From positions 682,001 to 746,000 of the forward strand of contig NZ_JAGTUK010000001.1 of NCBI RefSeq assembly GCF_018224615.1: 64,000 bases of DNA. Reading direction: 5' to 3'. Within the stretch, counting starts at the first letter, position 1. Each line of letters starts with the position of its first letter. Positions 1 through 8,473 of this stretch are shown piece after piece. This DNA is from Microbacterium paraoxydans (lineage in GTDB: Bacteria > Actinomycetota > Actinomycetes > Actinomycetales > Microbacteriaceae). Below the pieces are notes generated by a model that was not told the origin of the DNA, ran no database searches, and saw only the letters and a program-made list of their open reading frames with translations. A program made the position numbers and the translations under genes.

Positions 1-156
1 CGCGCGCTCGACCGGGAGCGACCCGCGTCCCAGGTGGATGCCGCGGCGGACGTGCTCACGCGCCTCGCGAGCGCACTGATGCTGCAGTCCGGCCGGGTCG
101 GCGGGGCTGGCGCCGGGCTGGACGACCTCCGGTGGGTGTGGGACCGCTTGCTCTAG
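1..156 (+). CDS. C-terminal end of a probable TetR-like regulator (partial)
   Basis: The first reading frame is open from the window edge to a TAG at 154-156 and encodes about 51 residues. It is Ala/Leu/Arg rich, helical in character, and ends in a Trp-rich tail (DLRWVWDRLL). The composition resembles the last helices of TetR-type ligand-binding domains, but no diagnostic motif is present because the DNA-binding part lies outside the window. It ends 130 bp before the NCS1 permease, on the same strand, so it could be an upstream regulator of that operon. The family call is a guess; that it is coding is more likely. Confidence 0.4.
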   Translation, partial: RALDRERPASQVDAAADVLTRLASALMLQSGRVGGAGAGLDDLRWVWDRLL

Positions 157-173
157 ACCCCTCGCCCGGTGCT

Positions 174-222
174 TGTGCAGGTTGCACAGCGGCGGGACAT
201 GTTCGTGCAGAACGCACATGTC
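174..222. promoter_or_regulatory. Two operator-like inverted repeats upstream of the NCS1/DUF917 operon
   Basis: TGTGCA-GGT-TGCACA (174-188) is a perfect 6-bp inverted repeat with a 3-nt spacer. A second copy of the same design, CGTGCA-GAA-CGCACA (204-218), starts exactly 30 bp later and shares GTGCAG-N3-GCACA. The second copy is nested in a wider GACATGT (196-202) / ACATGTC (216-222) palindrome. Both lie 70-110 bp before the permease start. Paired sites about three helical turns apart suit a dimeric regulator; the PucR protein encoded at the end of the operon is the obvious candidate (inference). Confidence 0.55.
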
Positions 223-286
223 GGGCGGGGAGGGGCGGTGGCTACTGTGGCCGCAACCCGTTCCCTCCTCCTCCCGAAGGATCCTC

Positions 287-1627
287 ATGGCACGCACGGC
301 GCACGCAGACGACTTCGCGCTCTCCCGAGTCACCCCCGAGGCCCGCCGCCCCTGGTTCGGTATCGCGGTGCAGCGATTCGGTCAGGTCTCTGCCCTCTCG
401 CAGTTCCTCCTCGGCGCGACCCTCGGCTACAGCATGACGTTCGGCGAGGCCGTCCTCGCCTTCCTGTTCGGTTCGATCATCCTCGAGGTGATCATGTGCG
501 TGGTCGGCTTCATCGGCCAGCGCGAGGGCCTGAACACCGCCCTCCTCGCCCGCTGGACCGGCTTCGGCGAGATCGGCGCCTCCCTGGTCGGCCTCGCGAT
601 CGGCATCAGCCTGATCGGCTGGTTCGGCATCCAGTCGGCGATCTCGGCCCAGTCGCTCGACGCCCTGATGCCCGGCGCCCTGCCGGTGTGGGCGTGGAGC
701 CTGATCTTCGGGCTCGCCGTCACCGCCATCGTCGCGTTCGGCTTCGTGGGCATGCAGTGGCTCGCGAACATCACCGTGCCGCTGTTCCTCATCCTCGTCG
801 GCTGGTCGGTCATCTCCGAGCTGAGCCGTCACGACATCGGCGAGCTGCTGACGGGACCTGCCCCCGGCCCCACCATGAGCGTGTGGGCGGGCACCGGCAT
901 CGTCGCGGGCGGCCTGATCGTCGGCGCGATCATCACCGGCGACATGACGCGGTTCAACCGCTCGCGCGCCGACGTGGTCAAGCAGACCGTGCTCGGCGTC
1001 TCGCTCGGCGAGTTCGTGATCGGCCTGGCGGGCGTGCTGCTCGCCCACGCCGCGGCCACGGGCGACATCGTCGCGATCGTCACCTCCTCGGTCGGGTTCA
1101 TCGGCCTGTTCATCGTGCTGACCGGCACGCTCAAGATCAACGACTGGAACCTGTACTCCTCCACGCTCGGCCTGGTGAACTTCATCTCCACCGCGTTCGG
1201 CAAGAACCTGCACCGCGTGAGCACCACGATCGTGCTCGGCGTGGTCGGCTCGGTGCTCGCCGCGGTCGGCATCCTCGGACAGTTCACCGAGTTCCTGATC
1301 GTGCTGAGCGTCGCCTTCCCGCCCATCGCCGGCATCATGGTCGCCGAGTACTACGTGGTGCGCCGCTGGCGGCCCGAGCTCGACGCCACGCGCGAGGTCG
1401 GCACGCTCCCCGCGACCGCCCCGCGCATCGTCCCGGCGACCATCGTCGTCTGGCTCGTGTCGTCGCTGGTCGGCTACTTCGTCACCTGGGGGATCCCGTC
1501 CCTGCTCAGCCTGTTCCTCTCCATGGTGCTGTACATCGTGGCGGGCAAGCTCGGCTGGGTCCGCGGCGTCGGCGTCGCGACCACGCGCCAGTCCAGCCCG
1601 GCCGACAGCGCCCCCGCCGCGGTCTGA
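287..1627 (+). CDS. NCS1-family (CodB-like) cytosine/hydantoin-type permease
   Basis: This 446-residue integral membrane protein has about 12 hydrophobic segments and the general layout of the nucleobase:cation symporter-1 family, nearest to CodB cytosine permeases (an early PWFGIAVQRFGQ region and a GDMTRFNRS segment in the middle). It should import a small heterocycle with a cation. ATG at 287 is chosen over upstream in-frame codons because GAAGGA (276-281) precedes it at good spacing and the hydrophobic core begins about 30 residues later. It is the first gene of an operon with a HyuA-like protein and three DUF917 proteins, so the cargo is probably a hydantoin, thiohydantoin or related ring rather than cytosine; that is inference. 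Confidence 0.85.
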   Translation: MARTAHADDFALSRVTPEARRPWFGIAVQRFGQVSALSQFLLGATLGYSMTFGEAVLAFLFGSIILEVIMCVVGFIGQREGLNTALLARWTGFGEIGASLVGLAIGISLIGWFGIQSAISAQSLDALMPGALPVWAWSLIFGLAVTAIVAFGFVGMQWLANITVPLFLILVGWSVISELSRHDIGELLTGPAPGPTMSVWAGTGIVAGGLIVGAIITGDMTRFNRSRADVVKQTVLGVSLGEFVIGLAGVLLAHAAATGDIVAIVTSSVGFIGLFIVLTGTLKINDWNLYSSTLGLVNFISTAFGKNLHRVSTTIVLGVVGSVLAAVGILGQFTEFLIVLSVAFPPIAGIMVAEYYVVRRWRPELDATREVGTLPATAPRIVPATIVVWLVSSLVGYFVTWGIPSLLSLFLSMVLYIVAGKLGWVRGVGVATTRQSSPADSAPAAV

Positions 1628-1661
1628 CCCGGCACCGAACCACCACACGAAAGCGAGAATC

Positions 1662-3209
1662 ATGCACATCGGCATCGACGTCGGCGGCACCAACACCGAC
1701 GCCGTCCTCATGGACGGCACGCGCACCCTGGCGGGGGTGAAGCACTCCACGACGCCCGACGTGACCAGCGGGATCGTCCAGGCGATCGAGGAGCTGCGCG
1801 CGGGGCACTCCTTCGAGGGCGCCGACATCGACGCCGTCATGATCGGCACGACGCACTTCATCAACGCGCTCGTGCAGGCCAGCCGGCTCGCCCCGGTCGC
1901 GGCGCTCCGGCTCGGGCTCCCCGCGACGCGGGCACTGCCGCCGCTGATCGACTGGCCGGAGGTGCTGGTGGAGGCGACGCAGGCGCGCAGCTACCTCGCC
2001 CACGGCGGCTACGAGTTCGACGGCCGCCCCATCTCGCCGCTCGACCCGGACGAGATCCGTGCGCACGCCGAGGACATGAAGGCGCACGGCATCCGCTCCG
2101 TCGCCATCTCCTCCGTGTTCAGCCCGGTCAACCACGACCTCGAGGTGCAGGCCGCCGAGATCGTCGCGTCGGTGCTCGGTGCCGACGCGGCGATCTCCCT
2201 CTCGCACGAGATCGGCCGGATCGGCCTGCTGGAGCGCGAGAACGCCACGATCATCAACGCGGCGCTGCGCGAGCTCGCGTCCGAGATCGTCGACGGTCTC
2301 ACCTCGGCCGTGCGTGCGCAGGGCATCGAGGCGCCGATCTTCCTCAGCCAGAACGACGGCACGCTCATGGACGAGGACTACGTGCGCCGCTACCCGGTCG
2401 CCACGTTCGCCTCCGGTCCGACCAACTCGATGCGCGGGGCCGCCGCGACCAGCGGGCTGGACGACTGCGCCGTGATCGACGTGGGTGGGACAACGGCCGA
2501 CATCGGGCTGCTGCTCAACGGCTTCCCGCGCGAGACGGCCAATGAGGTCAAGGTGGCCGGGATCCGCACGAACTTCCGCATGCCCGACGTGCTGTCGCTG
2601 GGCATCGGCGGCGGCAGCATCGTCGACGAGGAGACCGCCGAGGTCGGCCCGGCGTCGGTGGGCTACAAGCTCACGACCGAGGCGCTCGTGTTCGGCGGCT
2701 CGACCCTCACCGCGACGGACATCGCGGTGGCGGCCGGTCGCGCGCACGTGGGCGACCCGAGTCGCGTGGCGCACCTCGACCCCGCGTTCGTGGAGCGCGT
2801 GCTCGCGCGCATCGCCGAGCGCGTGTCCGAAGCGGTCGACCGCATGCGCACGTCCCCGGAGCCCATCGCGGTCGTCGCGGTCGGCGGCGGCTCCATCCTG
2901 CTGCCCGACGAGCTGCCGCTGTTCGGCACCGTGCACCGTCCGGAGAACTACGCGGTCGCGAACGCCATCGGCGCCTCGATCGCCCAGGTCGGCGGTGAGA
3001 TCGACAAGGTGTACGCGATCGAGCCCGGTCGCCGCGAGGAGACGCTCGCCGAGGTGCGCGCGGAGGCCGTCGACAAGGCCATCGCCGCGGGCGCCAAGCC
3101 GTCCACCGTGTCGATCATCGACTTCGACGAGGTGCCGATCCCGTATCTGCCCGGCAACGCCACGCGCATCCGCGTCAAGGCCGTCGGCGACCTCGACATG
3201 GGGGCGTGA
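1662..3209 (+). CDS. Hydantoinase/oxoprolinase (HyuA-like) family protein
   Basis: This 515-residue protein belongs to the ATP-dependent hydantoinase A/5-oxoprolinase family, whose members phosphorylate and open five-membered cyclic amides. The N-terminal nucleotide-binding motif GIDVGGTNTDAV lies at residues 3-14 and the second phosphate-binding loop IDVGGTTADIG near residue 272; a glycine-rich GIGGGS segment follows. Length matches stand-alone HyuA-like proteins; no HyuB subunit is encoded nearby. It sits 34 bp after the permease and 1 bp before the first DUF917 gene, so co-expression is likely. Neighbours suggest it acts with the DUF917 proteins on a hydantoin-like ring. The family is secure; the substrate is not. 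Confidence 0.9.
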   Translation: MHIGIDVGGTNTDAVLMDGTRTLAGVKHSTTPDVTSGIVQAIEELRAGHSFEGADIDAVMIGTTHFINALVQASRLAPVAALRLGLPATRALPPLIDWPEVLVEATQARSYLAHGGYEFDGRPISPLDPDEIRAHAEDMKAHGIRSVAISSVFSPVNHDLEVQAAEIVASVLGADAAISLSHEIGRIGLLERENATIINAALRELASEIVDGLTSAVRAQGIEAPIFLSQNDGTLMDEDYVRRYPVATFASGPTNSMRGAAATSGLDDCAVIDVGGTTADIGLLLNGFPRETANEVKVAGIRTNFRMPDVLSLGIGGGSIVDEETAEVGPASVGYKLTTEALVFGGSTLTATDIAVAAGRAHVGDPSRVAHLDPAFVERVLARIAERVSEAVDRMRTSPEPIAVVAVGGGSILLPDELPLFGTVHRPENYAVANAIGASIAQVGGEIDKVYAIEPGRREETLAEVRAEAVDKAIAAGAKPSTVSIIDFDEVPIPYLPGNATRIRVKAVGDLDMGA

Positions 3210-3210
3210 C

Positions 3211-4311
3211 ATGAGCTGGACCATCACCCCCGACCACATCGACGGACTCGCGCGCGGGGCCGCCGTGCTCGGCACCGGCGGCGGCGGCGACCCGTACATC
3301 GGCGCGCTGCTCGCCCGTCAGGCCCTCGCCTCCGGTGACGTCACCGTGGTGGGCCTCGACGAGGTGCCCGACGAAGCCCTGGTGCTGTTCGTCGCGATGA
3401 TGGGCGCGCCCACCGTCATGGTGGAGAAGCTGCCGAGCCTGGCCGAGGTCATCGAGCCGGTCAAGGCCCTCGGCATCCACCTCGGCCGCCCGGTCACGCA
3501 CATCGCGTGCGCCGAGGTCGGCGGCGTCAACTCCACCATCCCGATCGCCGCGGCTGCCGCGCTCGGACTGCCCCTGGTCGACGCCGACGGCATGGGCCGC
3601 GCGTTCCCCGAGCTGCAGATGGTGCTGCCGACGCTGTACGGCGTGACCGCGTCACCGCTCGCGTTCAGCGACGAGAAGGGCAACACGGGCGTGCTGCAGA
3701 CCGCCGACAACTCGTGGACCGAGCGCATCGCCCGCGTCGCGTGCGTCGAGATGGGCTGCTCCGTCATGATCTCGGGCTTCTCGATGTCGGGCAGCGCCGC
3801 GCGCGAGTCGCTCGTGTCCGGGTCGCTGTCGCGCTGCATCGAGATCGGCCGGAGCATCGCCACGGCGCGGGACGAGAAGACCGACCCGGTCGCCGCGGTC
3901 GTGGAGCTGCTCGGCGGGCGCGAGCTGTTCGGCGGCAAGGTGGTCGACGTCAACCGCGCCACCACGACCGGGTTCGCCCGCGGTCGTGCGCGCATCGACG
4001 GCGACGGCGGCACCACGCTCACGCTCCAGTTCCAGAACGAGCACCTGGTGGCCGAGGCCGACGGCGCGATCCTCGCGACCACACCCGACCTCATCATGGT
4101 GCTCGACGGCGAGTCGGGCGAGCCGATCACGACCGAGGGGCTGCGCTACGGCCAGCGCGTGCGGGTGATCGCGGCTCCGGCCGACGAGCGCTGGCACTCC
4201 GCGGAGGCGCTGGCCATGGTGGGCCCCGGGTACTTCGGCTACGACCTCCCGGCGCACCGCTTCGACGGCTCGGTGTCCGCCGCCGACGCCACCGCGGGGG
4301 CGGCCGCATGA
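3211..4311 (+). CDS. DUF917 / S-methyl-thiohydantoin desulfurase-like protein, copy 1
   Basis: This 366-residue protein carries the DUF917 hallmarks: GTGGGGDPYIG at residues 21-31, an E-x-GG-x-N segment (AEVGGVNST), the block DADGMGRAFPEL, a FARGR motif and a C-terminal TEGLRYGQRVRV. Pfam now describes this family as S-methyl-thiohydantoin desulfurase-like, after an enzyme of ergothioneine breakdown. The gene starts 1 bp after the HyuA-like gene and overlaps the next DUF917 gene by ATGA (4308-4311), so the three are translationally coupled. Copies 1 and 2 are clear paralogues and keep all the motifs listed. The exact reaction here is unknown. Confidence 0.88.
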   Translation: MSWTITPDHIDGLARGAAVLGTGGGGDPYIGALLARQALASGDVTVVGLDEVPDEALVLFVAMMGAPTVMVEKLPSLAEVIEPVKALGIHLGRPVTHIACAEVGGVNSTIPIAAAAALGLPLVDADGMGRAFPELQMVLPTLYGVTASPLAFSDEKGNTGVLQTADNSWTERIARVACVEMGCSVMISGFSMSGSAARESLVSGSLSRCIEIGRSIATARDEKTDPVAAVVELLGGRELFGGKVVDVNRATTTGFARGRARIDGDGGTTLTLQFQNEHLVAEADGAILATTPDLIMVLDGESGEPITTEGLRYGQRVRVIAAPADERWHSAEALAMVGPGYFGYDLPAHRFDGSVSAADATAGAAA

Positions 4312-5411
4312 GCTGGCAGCTCACGGCCGCCGACCTTCCCGACCTCGCCCGCGGCGCGACGCTGCTCGGCACGGGCGGCGGCGGCGACCCCTACATCGGC
4401 AAGATGCTCGTGGAGCGGGTGCTCGGCGACGGCAGCATCACGATCCTCGACCCGGACGAGCTGGCGGACGACCTGTTCGTGATCCCCACCGCGCAGATGG
4501 GCGCCCCGACGGTCATGGTGGAGAAGATCCCCGCCGGCACCGAGCCCACGCTGGCCCTGCGCACGCTCGAGGAGCACCTCGGGCGCACGGCCGATGCGAC
4601 CATGCCGATCGAGTGCGGCGGCATCAACTCGATGATCCCGCTGATCGTGGCCGCCGAGACCGGGTTGCCGGTGGTGGACGCCGACGGCATGGGCCGCGCG
4701 TTCCCCGAGCTGTCGATGGAGACCTTCGCGGTGTACGGCGTGCACGGTTCGCCGCTCGCGCTCGCCGGGGAGCGTGGCGAACGGGTCGTGATCGACACGG
4801 GAGACGACGACCGGCAGATGGAGTGGCTCGCGCGCGGCATCACGATCCGTCTGGGCGGGGTCGGCCACATCGCCGAGTACGCCATGACGGGGGCGGACGT
4901 GCGCCGCACGGCCGTGCCGCGCACGATCTCGATGGCCCTCGCGCTGGGCAGGGCGATCCGGCTCGCACGCGAACAGCACCGCTCGCCGTTCGAGGCGATC
5001 GCCGACACGCTCGCGACCACGCTCTACCCGCACGTGCGGGAGCTGTGCGTCGGCAAGGTCGTCGACGTCGAACGCCGGACCACCGAGGGTTTCGCGAAGG
5101 GCCGCGCGGTCATCGCCCCGCTTGGTGCCGACGAGGGCGACGCGGTCGAGATCGCCTTCCAGAACGAGAACCTCACGGCCCGCCGCGGGGACGCACTGCT
5201 GGCCATCGTGCCCGACCTGATCTGCGTGGTCGATCACGAGACCGCGGAGCCGATCACGACCGAGGGGCTGCGCTACGGCCAGCGCGTGCGGGTGCTCGGC
5301 ATCTCCACGCCCGACATGATGCGCACGCCAGAGGCCCTGGCCGCGTTCGGCCCGGCGGCCTTCGGGCTGACGGAGCCGTTCCGCCCTGTCGAGGGGGCGG
5401 GCGCGTCCTAG
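4308..5411 (+). CDS. DUF917 / S-methyl-thiohydantoin desulfurase-like protein, copy 2
   Basis: This 367-residue paralogue of the preceding protein also begins MSW and keeps GTGGGGDPYIGKM near the N-terminus, IECGGINSMIP, DADGMGRAFPEL, FAKGRAVI and TEGLRYGQRVRV. It starts inside the ATGA overlap with copy 1. The two probably arose by tandem duplication and may form a heteromer or handle different substrates. Middle regions differ considerably (DTGDDDRQMEW here against the equivalent NSWTERIARV in copy 1), so the duplication is old. Because all family motifs are retained, both look catalytically competent. Function follows from the family and operon context only. Confidence 0.88.
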   Translation: MSWQLTAADLPDLARGATLLGTGGGGDPYIGKMLVERVLGDGSITILDPDELADDLFVIPTAQMGAPTVMVEKIPAGTEPTLALRTLEEHLGRTADATMPIECGGINSMIPLIVAAETGLPVVDADGMGRAFPELSMETFAVYGVHGSPLALAGERGERVVIDTGDDDRQMEWLARGITIRLGGVGHIAEYAMTGADVRRTAVPRTISMALALGRAIRLAREQHRSPFEAIADTLATTLYPHVRELCVGKVVDVERRTTEGFAKGRAVIAPLGADEGDAVEIAFQNENLTARRGDALLAIVPDLICVVDHETAEPITTEGLRYGQRVRVLGISTPDMMRTPEALAAFGPAAFGLTEPFRPVEGAGAS

Positions 5412-5421
5412 GCTGGTCGGC

Positions 5422-6450
5422 ATGAGGCTGGAGCGGGAGGACGTGGTGGCGCTCGCCCGCGGCTACGCCCTCCTCGGCTCGGGCGGGGGCGGCTCCACCA
5501 CGATGCTCGAGCTCATGCTGGCCGCCGCCGAGGACTGGCCGATCGATATCGCCCCGGTGTCGGCGCTCGACCCGGCGACCCCGTGCCTCGGCGTCGCGTT
5601 CGTCGGCTCCACCATGCTCCTGAGCGAGCGGATGCCCGGGGCCGAGCCGTTCGGGGCGCTGCTGCGGGCGGCCGAGCGCTGGCTCGGTCATCCGGTGCCG
5701 GCGGTGTGCTCGCTCGAGGGCGGTGGCATGAACGGACTGGCACCCCTGACGCTCGCGGGCTCGCACACCGTGGTGGACGCCGACTGCACGGGTCGCGCGG
5801 TGCCGGGGCTCGACCAGATGTCGCTGTTCGTCGACCGCGTGCCGGGCCTCGTGTTCGCGTGCGAGACCGGCGCGGACGGCGTGGCGCTCGTCGAGGCGAC
5901 CAGGGCCATCGACGCGGAACGGGTCGTGCGGTCGGCGATCATCCAGGCCGGGGGAGTGGGCTGCGCGGTGCTCGCCGGGTTCACGGTGGGCGACCTGCGG
6001 GAGCACGCGATCGAGGGGCATCTGGCCAGGGCGCTCGAGCTCGGGCGGTCGTTCCTGGCGCACGCGCGGCTCGCGCCCCCGCTGCTCGCGGAGGCCCTGG
6101 GCGGCGAGCTGCTCGCGGAGGGGCGGATCCTGTCGGTCGCGCCCTCGGCGACCGACCCGCACGTGAGCGCGATCGAGGTGGCGGGCATCGGCGGCACGGT
6201 GCACCGCGTGGTCGCGCGGTCCGAGACCCTCGCCGTGCTCACCGACGGGATGCTGGTGGCTGCGGCCCCCGAAGTGATCGTGGTCCTCGACGCGGTGTCG
6301 CGCGAGATCCTCGAGGTCACCGAGCTGAGCCTGGCGCGGCACGTCGTGGTGCTCGCGCTGCCCGCCCCCGACTGGTGGAGCGCGCGACCGGAGCGCCGCG
6401 CCCGCATCGTGCCGTCGGCGTACGGACTCGACGGGCTGGACGCCGCATGA
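5422..6450 (+). CDS. Divergent DUF917-family protein, copy 3
   Basis: This 342-residue protein is recognisably DUF917 (LGSGGGGS near residue 22, LEGGGMNG, VVDADCTGR) but has lost several signatures of copies 1 and 2: GGGGD-PY became GGGGSTT, DGMGRAFPE became DCTGRAVPG, and the FARGR and TEGLRYGQ blocks are absent. It may be a non-catalytic partner or have another activity. A TAGGCT (5409-5414) lies 7 nt before the ATG, the arrangement of leaderless actinobacterial promoters, and straddles the stop of copy 2, so it may have its own promoter inside the operon. It overlaps the PucR gene by ATGA (6447-6450). Confidence 0.8.
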   Translation: MRLEREDVVALARGYALLGSGGGGSTTMLELMLAAAEDWPIDIAPVSALDPATPCLGVAFVGSTMLLSERMPGAEPFGALLRAAERWLGHPVPAVCSLEGGGMNGLAPLTLAGSHTVVDADCTGRAVPGLDQMSLFVDRVPGLVFACETGADGVALVEATRAIDAERVVRSAIIQAGGVGCAVLAGFTVGDLREHAIEGHLARALELGRSFLAHARLAPPLLAEALGGELLAEGRILSVAPSATDPHVSAIEVAGIGGTVHRVVARSETLAVLTDGMLVAAAPEVIVVLDAVSREILEVTELSLARHVVVLALPAPDWWSARPERRARIVPSAYGLDGLDAA

Positions 6451-7961
6451 GCGCCGCCCTGCCCCTGGCCGCGCTGCTCGTGCAGGACGAGAACGGGGCG
6501 CTGCGCCACGTCGCCGGGCCCGCCGACGCCGTCTGGGACACCGTGTCGGTGGAGGCCGAGGAGACCGATCTTCCGACGCCGGGCCCGGGCGGCCTCGCGA
6601 TCCTCACGGCCGCCGCTCCGCGCACCACCTGGCAGCAGGACGCGATGCTGCGCCGGGTGCGCGACCGCGGCTTCACCGGACTCGCGCTGCCCGGGGCGGC
6701 CGGCATCGACCGCGGTGCCGTGCGGCTTGCGGCCCGGCTCGGTCTCACGCTGCTCGACGTGGAGCGGCCGGTACAGCTCTCCAAGGCCTGCTGGATGCTG
6801 ATCGAGGCGCGCGACGCGCTCACGCTCACCCGGGTGCGCAAGGTCGCGCAGTCGTTCGAATATGCCGCCGACGACCTGAGCGACCTGCTCGGGCATCTCG
6901 CGGCGAACCTGGGACTCGGCGTCGCGCTGATCGACGGCGCGGGGGTGCTGCGGGAGGCCGGGGGACACCTGAGCGAGGCGCTGCACCGGGAGATCCGGTT
7001 CGACGCGTGGACCGATGCCGCACGTGCGGACGGCGACGCCGCGGCCTCGGTACGCGTGGACAGTCCCGGGCGCTCCGGGCTGCGGCTCGCGCTGTTCGGT
7101 CACGGTCTCGGCGAGGCGCAGCTGCAGTCGCTCACGGTCGCGGCGGAGGTGGCGATGCCGGCCGTCGCGGCGCGGATCCTGATCGACGAGATCGCCGCGG
7201 TCAACGACGTCGCCGCATCGTCCGGTCTGCTCCGCGACTTCGTGGAACTGCGCGGCGCTCCGGACCCGGACGTGGAACGGCGGATGGCAGAGCGCGGGTG
7301 GCGCACCGGCGGACACCACCTCGGGTTCCGCACGGTCGCCCGCGGCCGGCTCGACCCGCTGGCGCTGCTGCGGTCGATCAGCCCCGCCCTCAGCGCGATC
7401 GACGCCGAGGCCCACGCGACCACGGCGGGCCGTGGCATCAGCGGCTGGCTGTCGTTCGCCGAGGCCCCAGGGCCCGACCGGGTGGAGCGTGCGGTCGGGG
7501 CGCTGCGCGACGTGCACCTCGGCGCCCTGCGCGACTTCGCGGTCGCGACCGGTGTCGGGTCGTTGCAGAGCGGTGCGGAGGGGCTGGCCGCCACGCTCGA
7601 CGAGGCGGGGGACGCGGCACGCATCGCCGCCGATCGCTCGGCCACGGGCTGGTTCGTGCGCGTGGACAGCCTCGGGCTGGAGCAACTGCTGCTCGCGTGG
7701 ACGGGGAACGACACGTTCGTGCCGGCGGCGCAGTCGCTGCTCGCGCCGCTCGCGGACGGCGGCGGGGAACTGCTCACCACGCTGTCGGCCTATCTGGACC
7801 ACGAGTCGGGGATCGCGGCGACCGCGGCCGCGCTGGGCCTGCACCGCAACACGGTCATGGTGCGGATCCGCCGGGTGCAGGAGCTGCTCGGGATCGACAT
7901 GAGCGATCCGGAGGCGCGGCTGGCCCTGCACCTGGCGTGCCGGGCGGTGCTGCCGCGCTGA
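6447..7961 (+). CDS. PucR-family transcriptional regulator
   Basis: This 504-residue protein has the PucR layout. An N-terminal PucR-type ligand domain covers residues 1-115, with a stretch GLALPGAAGIDRGAVRLAAR typical of these regulators. A variable middle follows, and the C-terminal helix-turn-helix of the HTH_30 type lies near residues 445-495 (AATAAALGLHRNTVMVRIRR). PucR proteins sense purine or other nitrogen metabolites and usually activate the linked catabolic operon. It overlaps copy 3 by 4 bp and ends the operon, so it is likely autoregulated and may bind the paired repeats at 174-222. A convergent VOC gene ends 12 bp downstream. Confidence 0.9.
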   Translation: MSAALPLAALLVQDENGALRHVAGPADAVWDTVSVEAEETDLPTPGPGGLAILTAAAPRTTWQQDAMLRRVRDRGFTGLALPGAAGIDRGAVRLAARLGLTLLDVERPVQLSKACWMLIEARDALTLTRVRKVAQSFEYAADDLSDLLGHLAANLGLGVALIDGAGVLREAGGHLSEALHREIRFDAWTDAARADGDAAASVRVDSPGRSGLRLALFGHGLGEAQLQSLTVAAEVAMPAVAARILIDEIAAVNDVAASSGLLRDFVELRGAPDPDVERRMAERGWRTGGHHLGFRTVARGRLDPLALLRSISPALSAIDAEAHATTAGRGISGWLSFAEAPGPDRVERAVGALRDVHLGALRDFAVATGVGSLQSGAEGLAATLDEAGDAARIAADRSATGWFVRVDSLGLEQLLLAWTGNDTFVPAAQSLLAPLADGGGELLTTLSAYLDHESGIAATAAALGLHRNTVMVRIRRVQELLGIDMSDPEARLALHLACRAVLPR

Positions 7962-7973
7962 GCTCGGCGGGGT

Positions 7974-8384
7974 CTACTCGGGGTCGCCGTGCAGCATCCA
8001 GGCGATGCCGAACCGGTCGACGAGCATGCCGAACGTCCCGCCCCACGGCGGAACGTCGAGCGGCATCGTGATCGTGGCGCCCTCGGCGAGCCCGTCCCAC
8101 ACCCGCTGCGTCTCCTCCTGTGTGTTGCCGCTCAGCGACACGGAGATGCCCTGCGGCTTCTCGTAGGGCATGCCGTCGGGGGTGTCCGAGGCCATCAGCA
8201 CGAGCCCGTCCGGCGTGGTGAGCTGCGCGTGCATCACGAGGTCGCGCTGGTCGGGGTCCTGCACCATGTCGGGGAAATCGCCGAACACGCTGATGTCGAG
8301 CTCGCCGCCGAGCACGCTCTGGTAGAACTCCATCGCCGCACGCGCCTCGGTGCGGAAGGACAGGTAGGGGTTGAGGTTCGCCAT
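7974..8384 (-). CDS. VOC-family protein (PhnB/glyoxalase-like)
   Basis: This 136-residue protein has the beta-alpha-beta-beta-beta repeats of the vicinal oxygen chelate fold, in the PhnB-like subgroup: an early PYLSFRTEARAAMEFYQSVL, a central VMHAQL strand and a late WGGTFGMLVDRFGIAWML. Such proteins are often annotated as glyoxalase/bleomycin-resistance-like; the natural substrate of this subgroup is mostly unknown. AGGAG 5 nt before the ATG at 8384 fixes the start; the longer open frame beyond it is out of phase with the upstream SDR gene and is not coding. It is transcribed after the SDR gene on the same strand and could share the ECF41 regulon, which is speculative. Confidence 0.85.
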   Translation of the reverse strand: MANLNPYLSFRTEARAAMEFYQSVLGGELDISVFGDFPDMVQDPDQRDLVMHAQLTTPDGLVLMASDTPDGMPYEKPQGISVSLSGNTQEETQRVWDGLAEGATITMPLDVPPWGGTFGMLVDRFGIAWMLHGDPE

Positions 8385-8473
8385 GGTCGCTCCTGGTCGT
8401 GGTGGGTGCCCCGCACGCTCAGTGTGCGCCCGGGCCACCCCCGCCGCAAGAGTCCGTCCGTGGTGCGCCGGCC

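Noticed and set aside
242..1864. 540-codon minus-strand open frame opposite the permease and the start of the HyuA-like gene
   Set aside because: It is His/Asp/Arg-rich, has no family motif and lies antisense to clearly coding DNA; GC-rich third positions create such frames.
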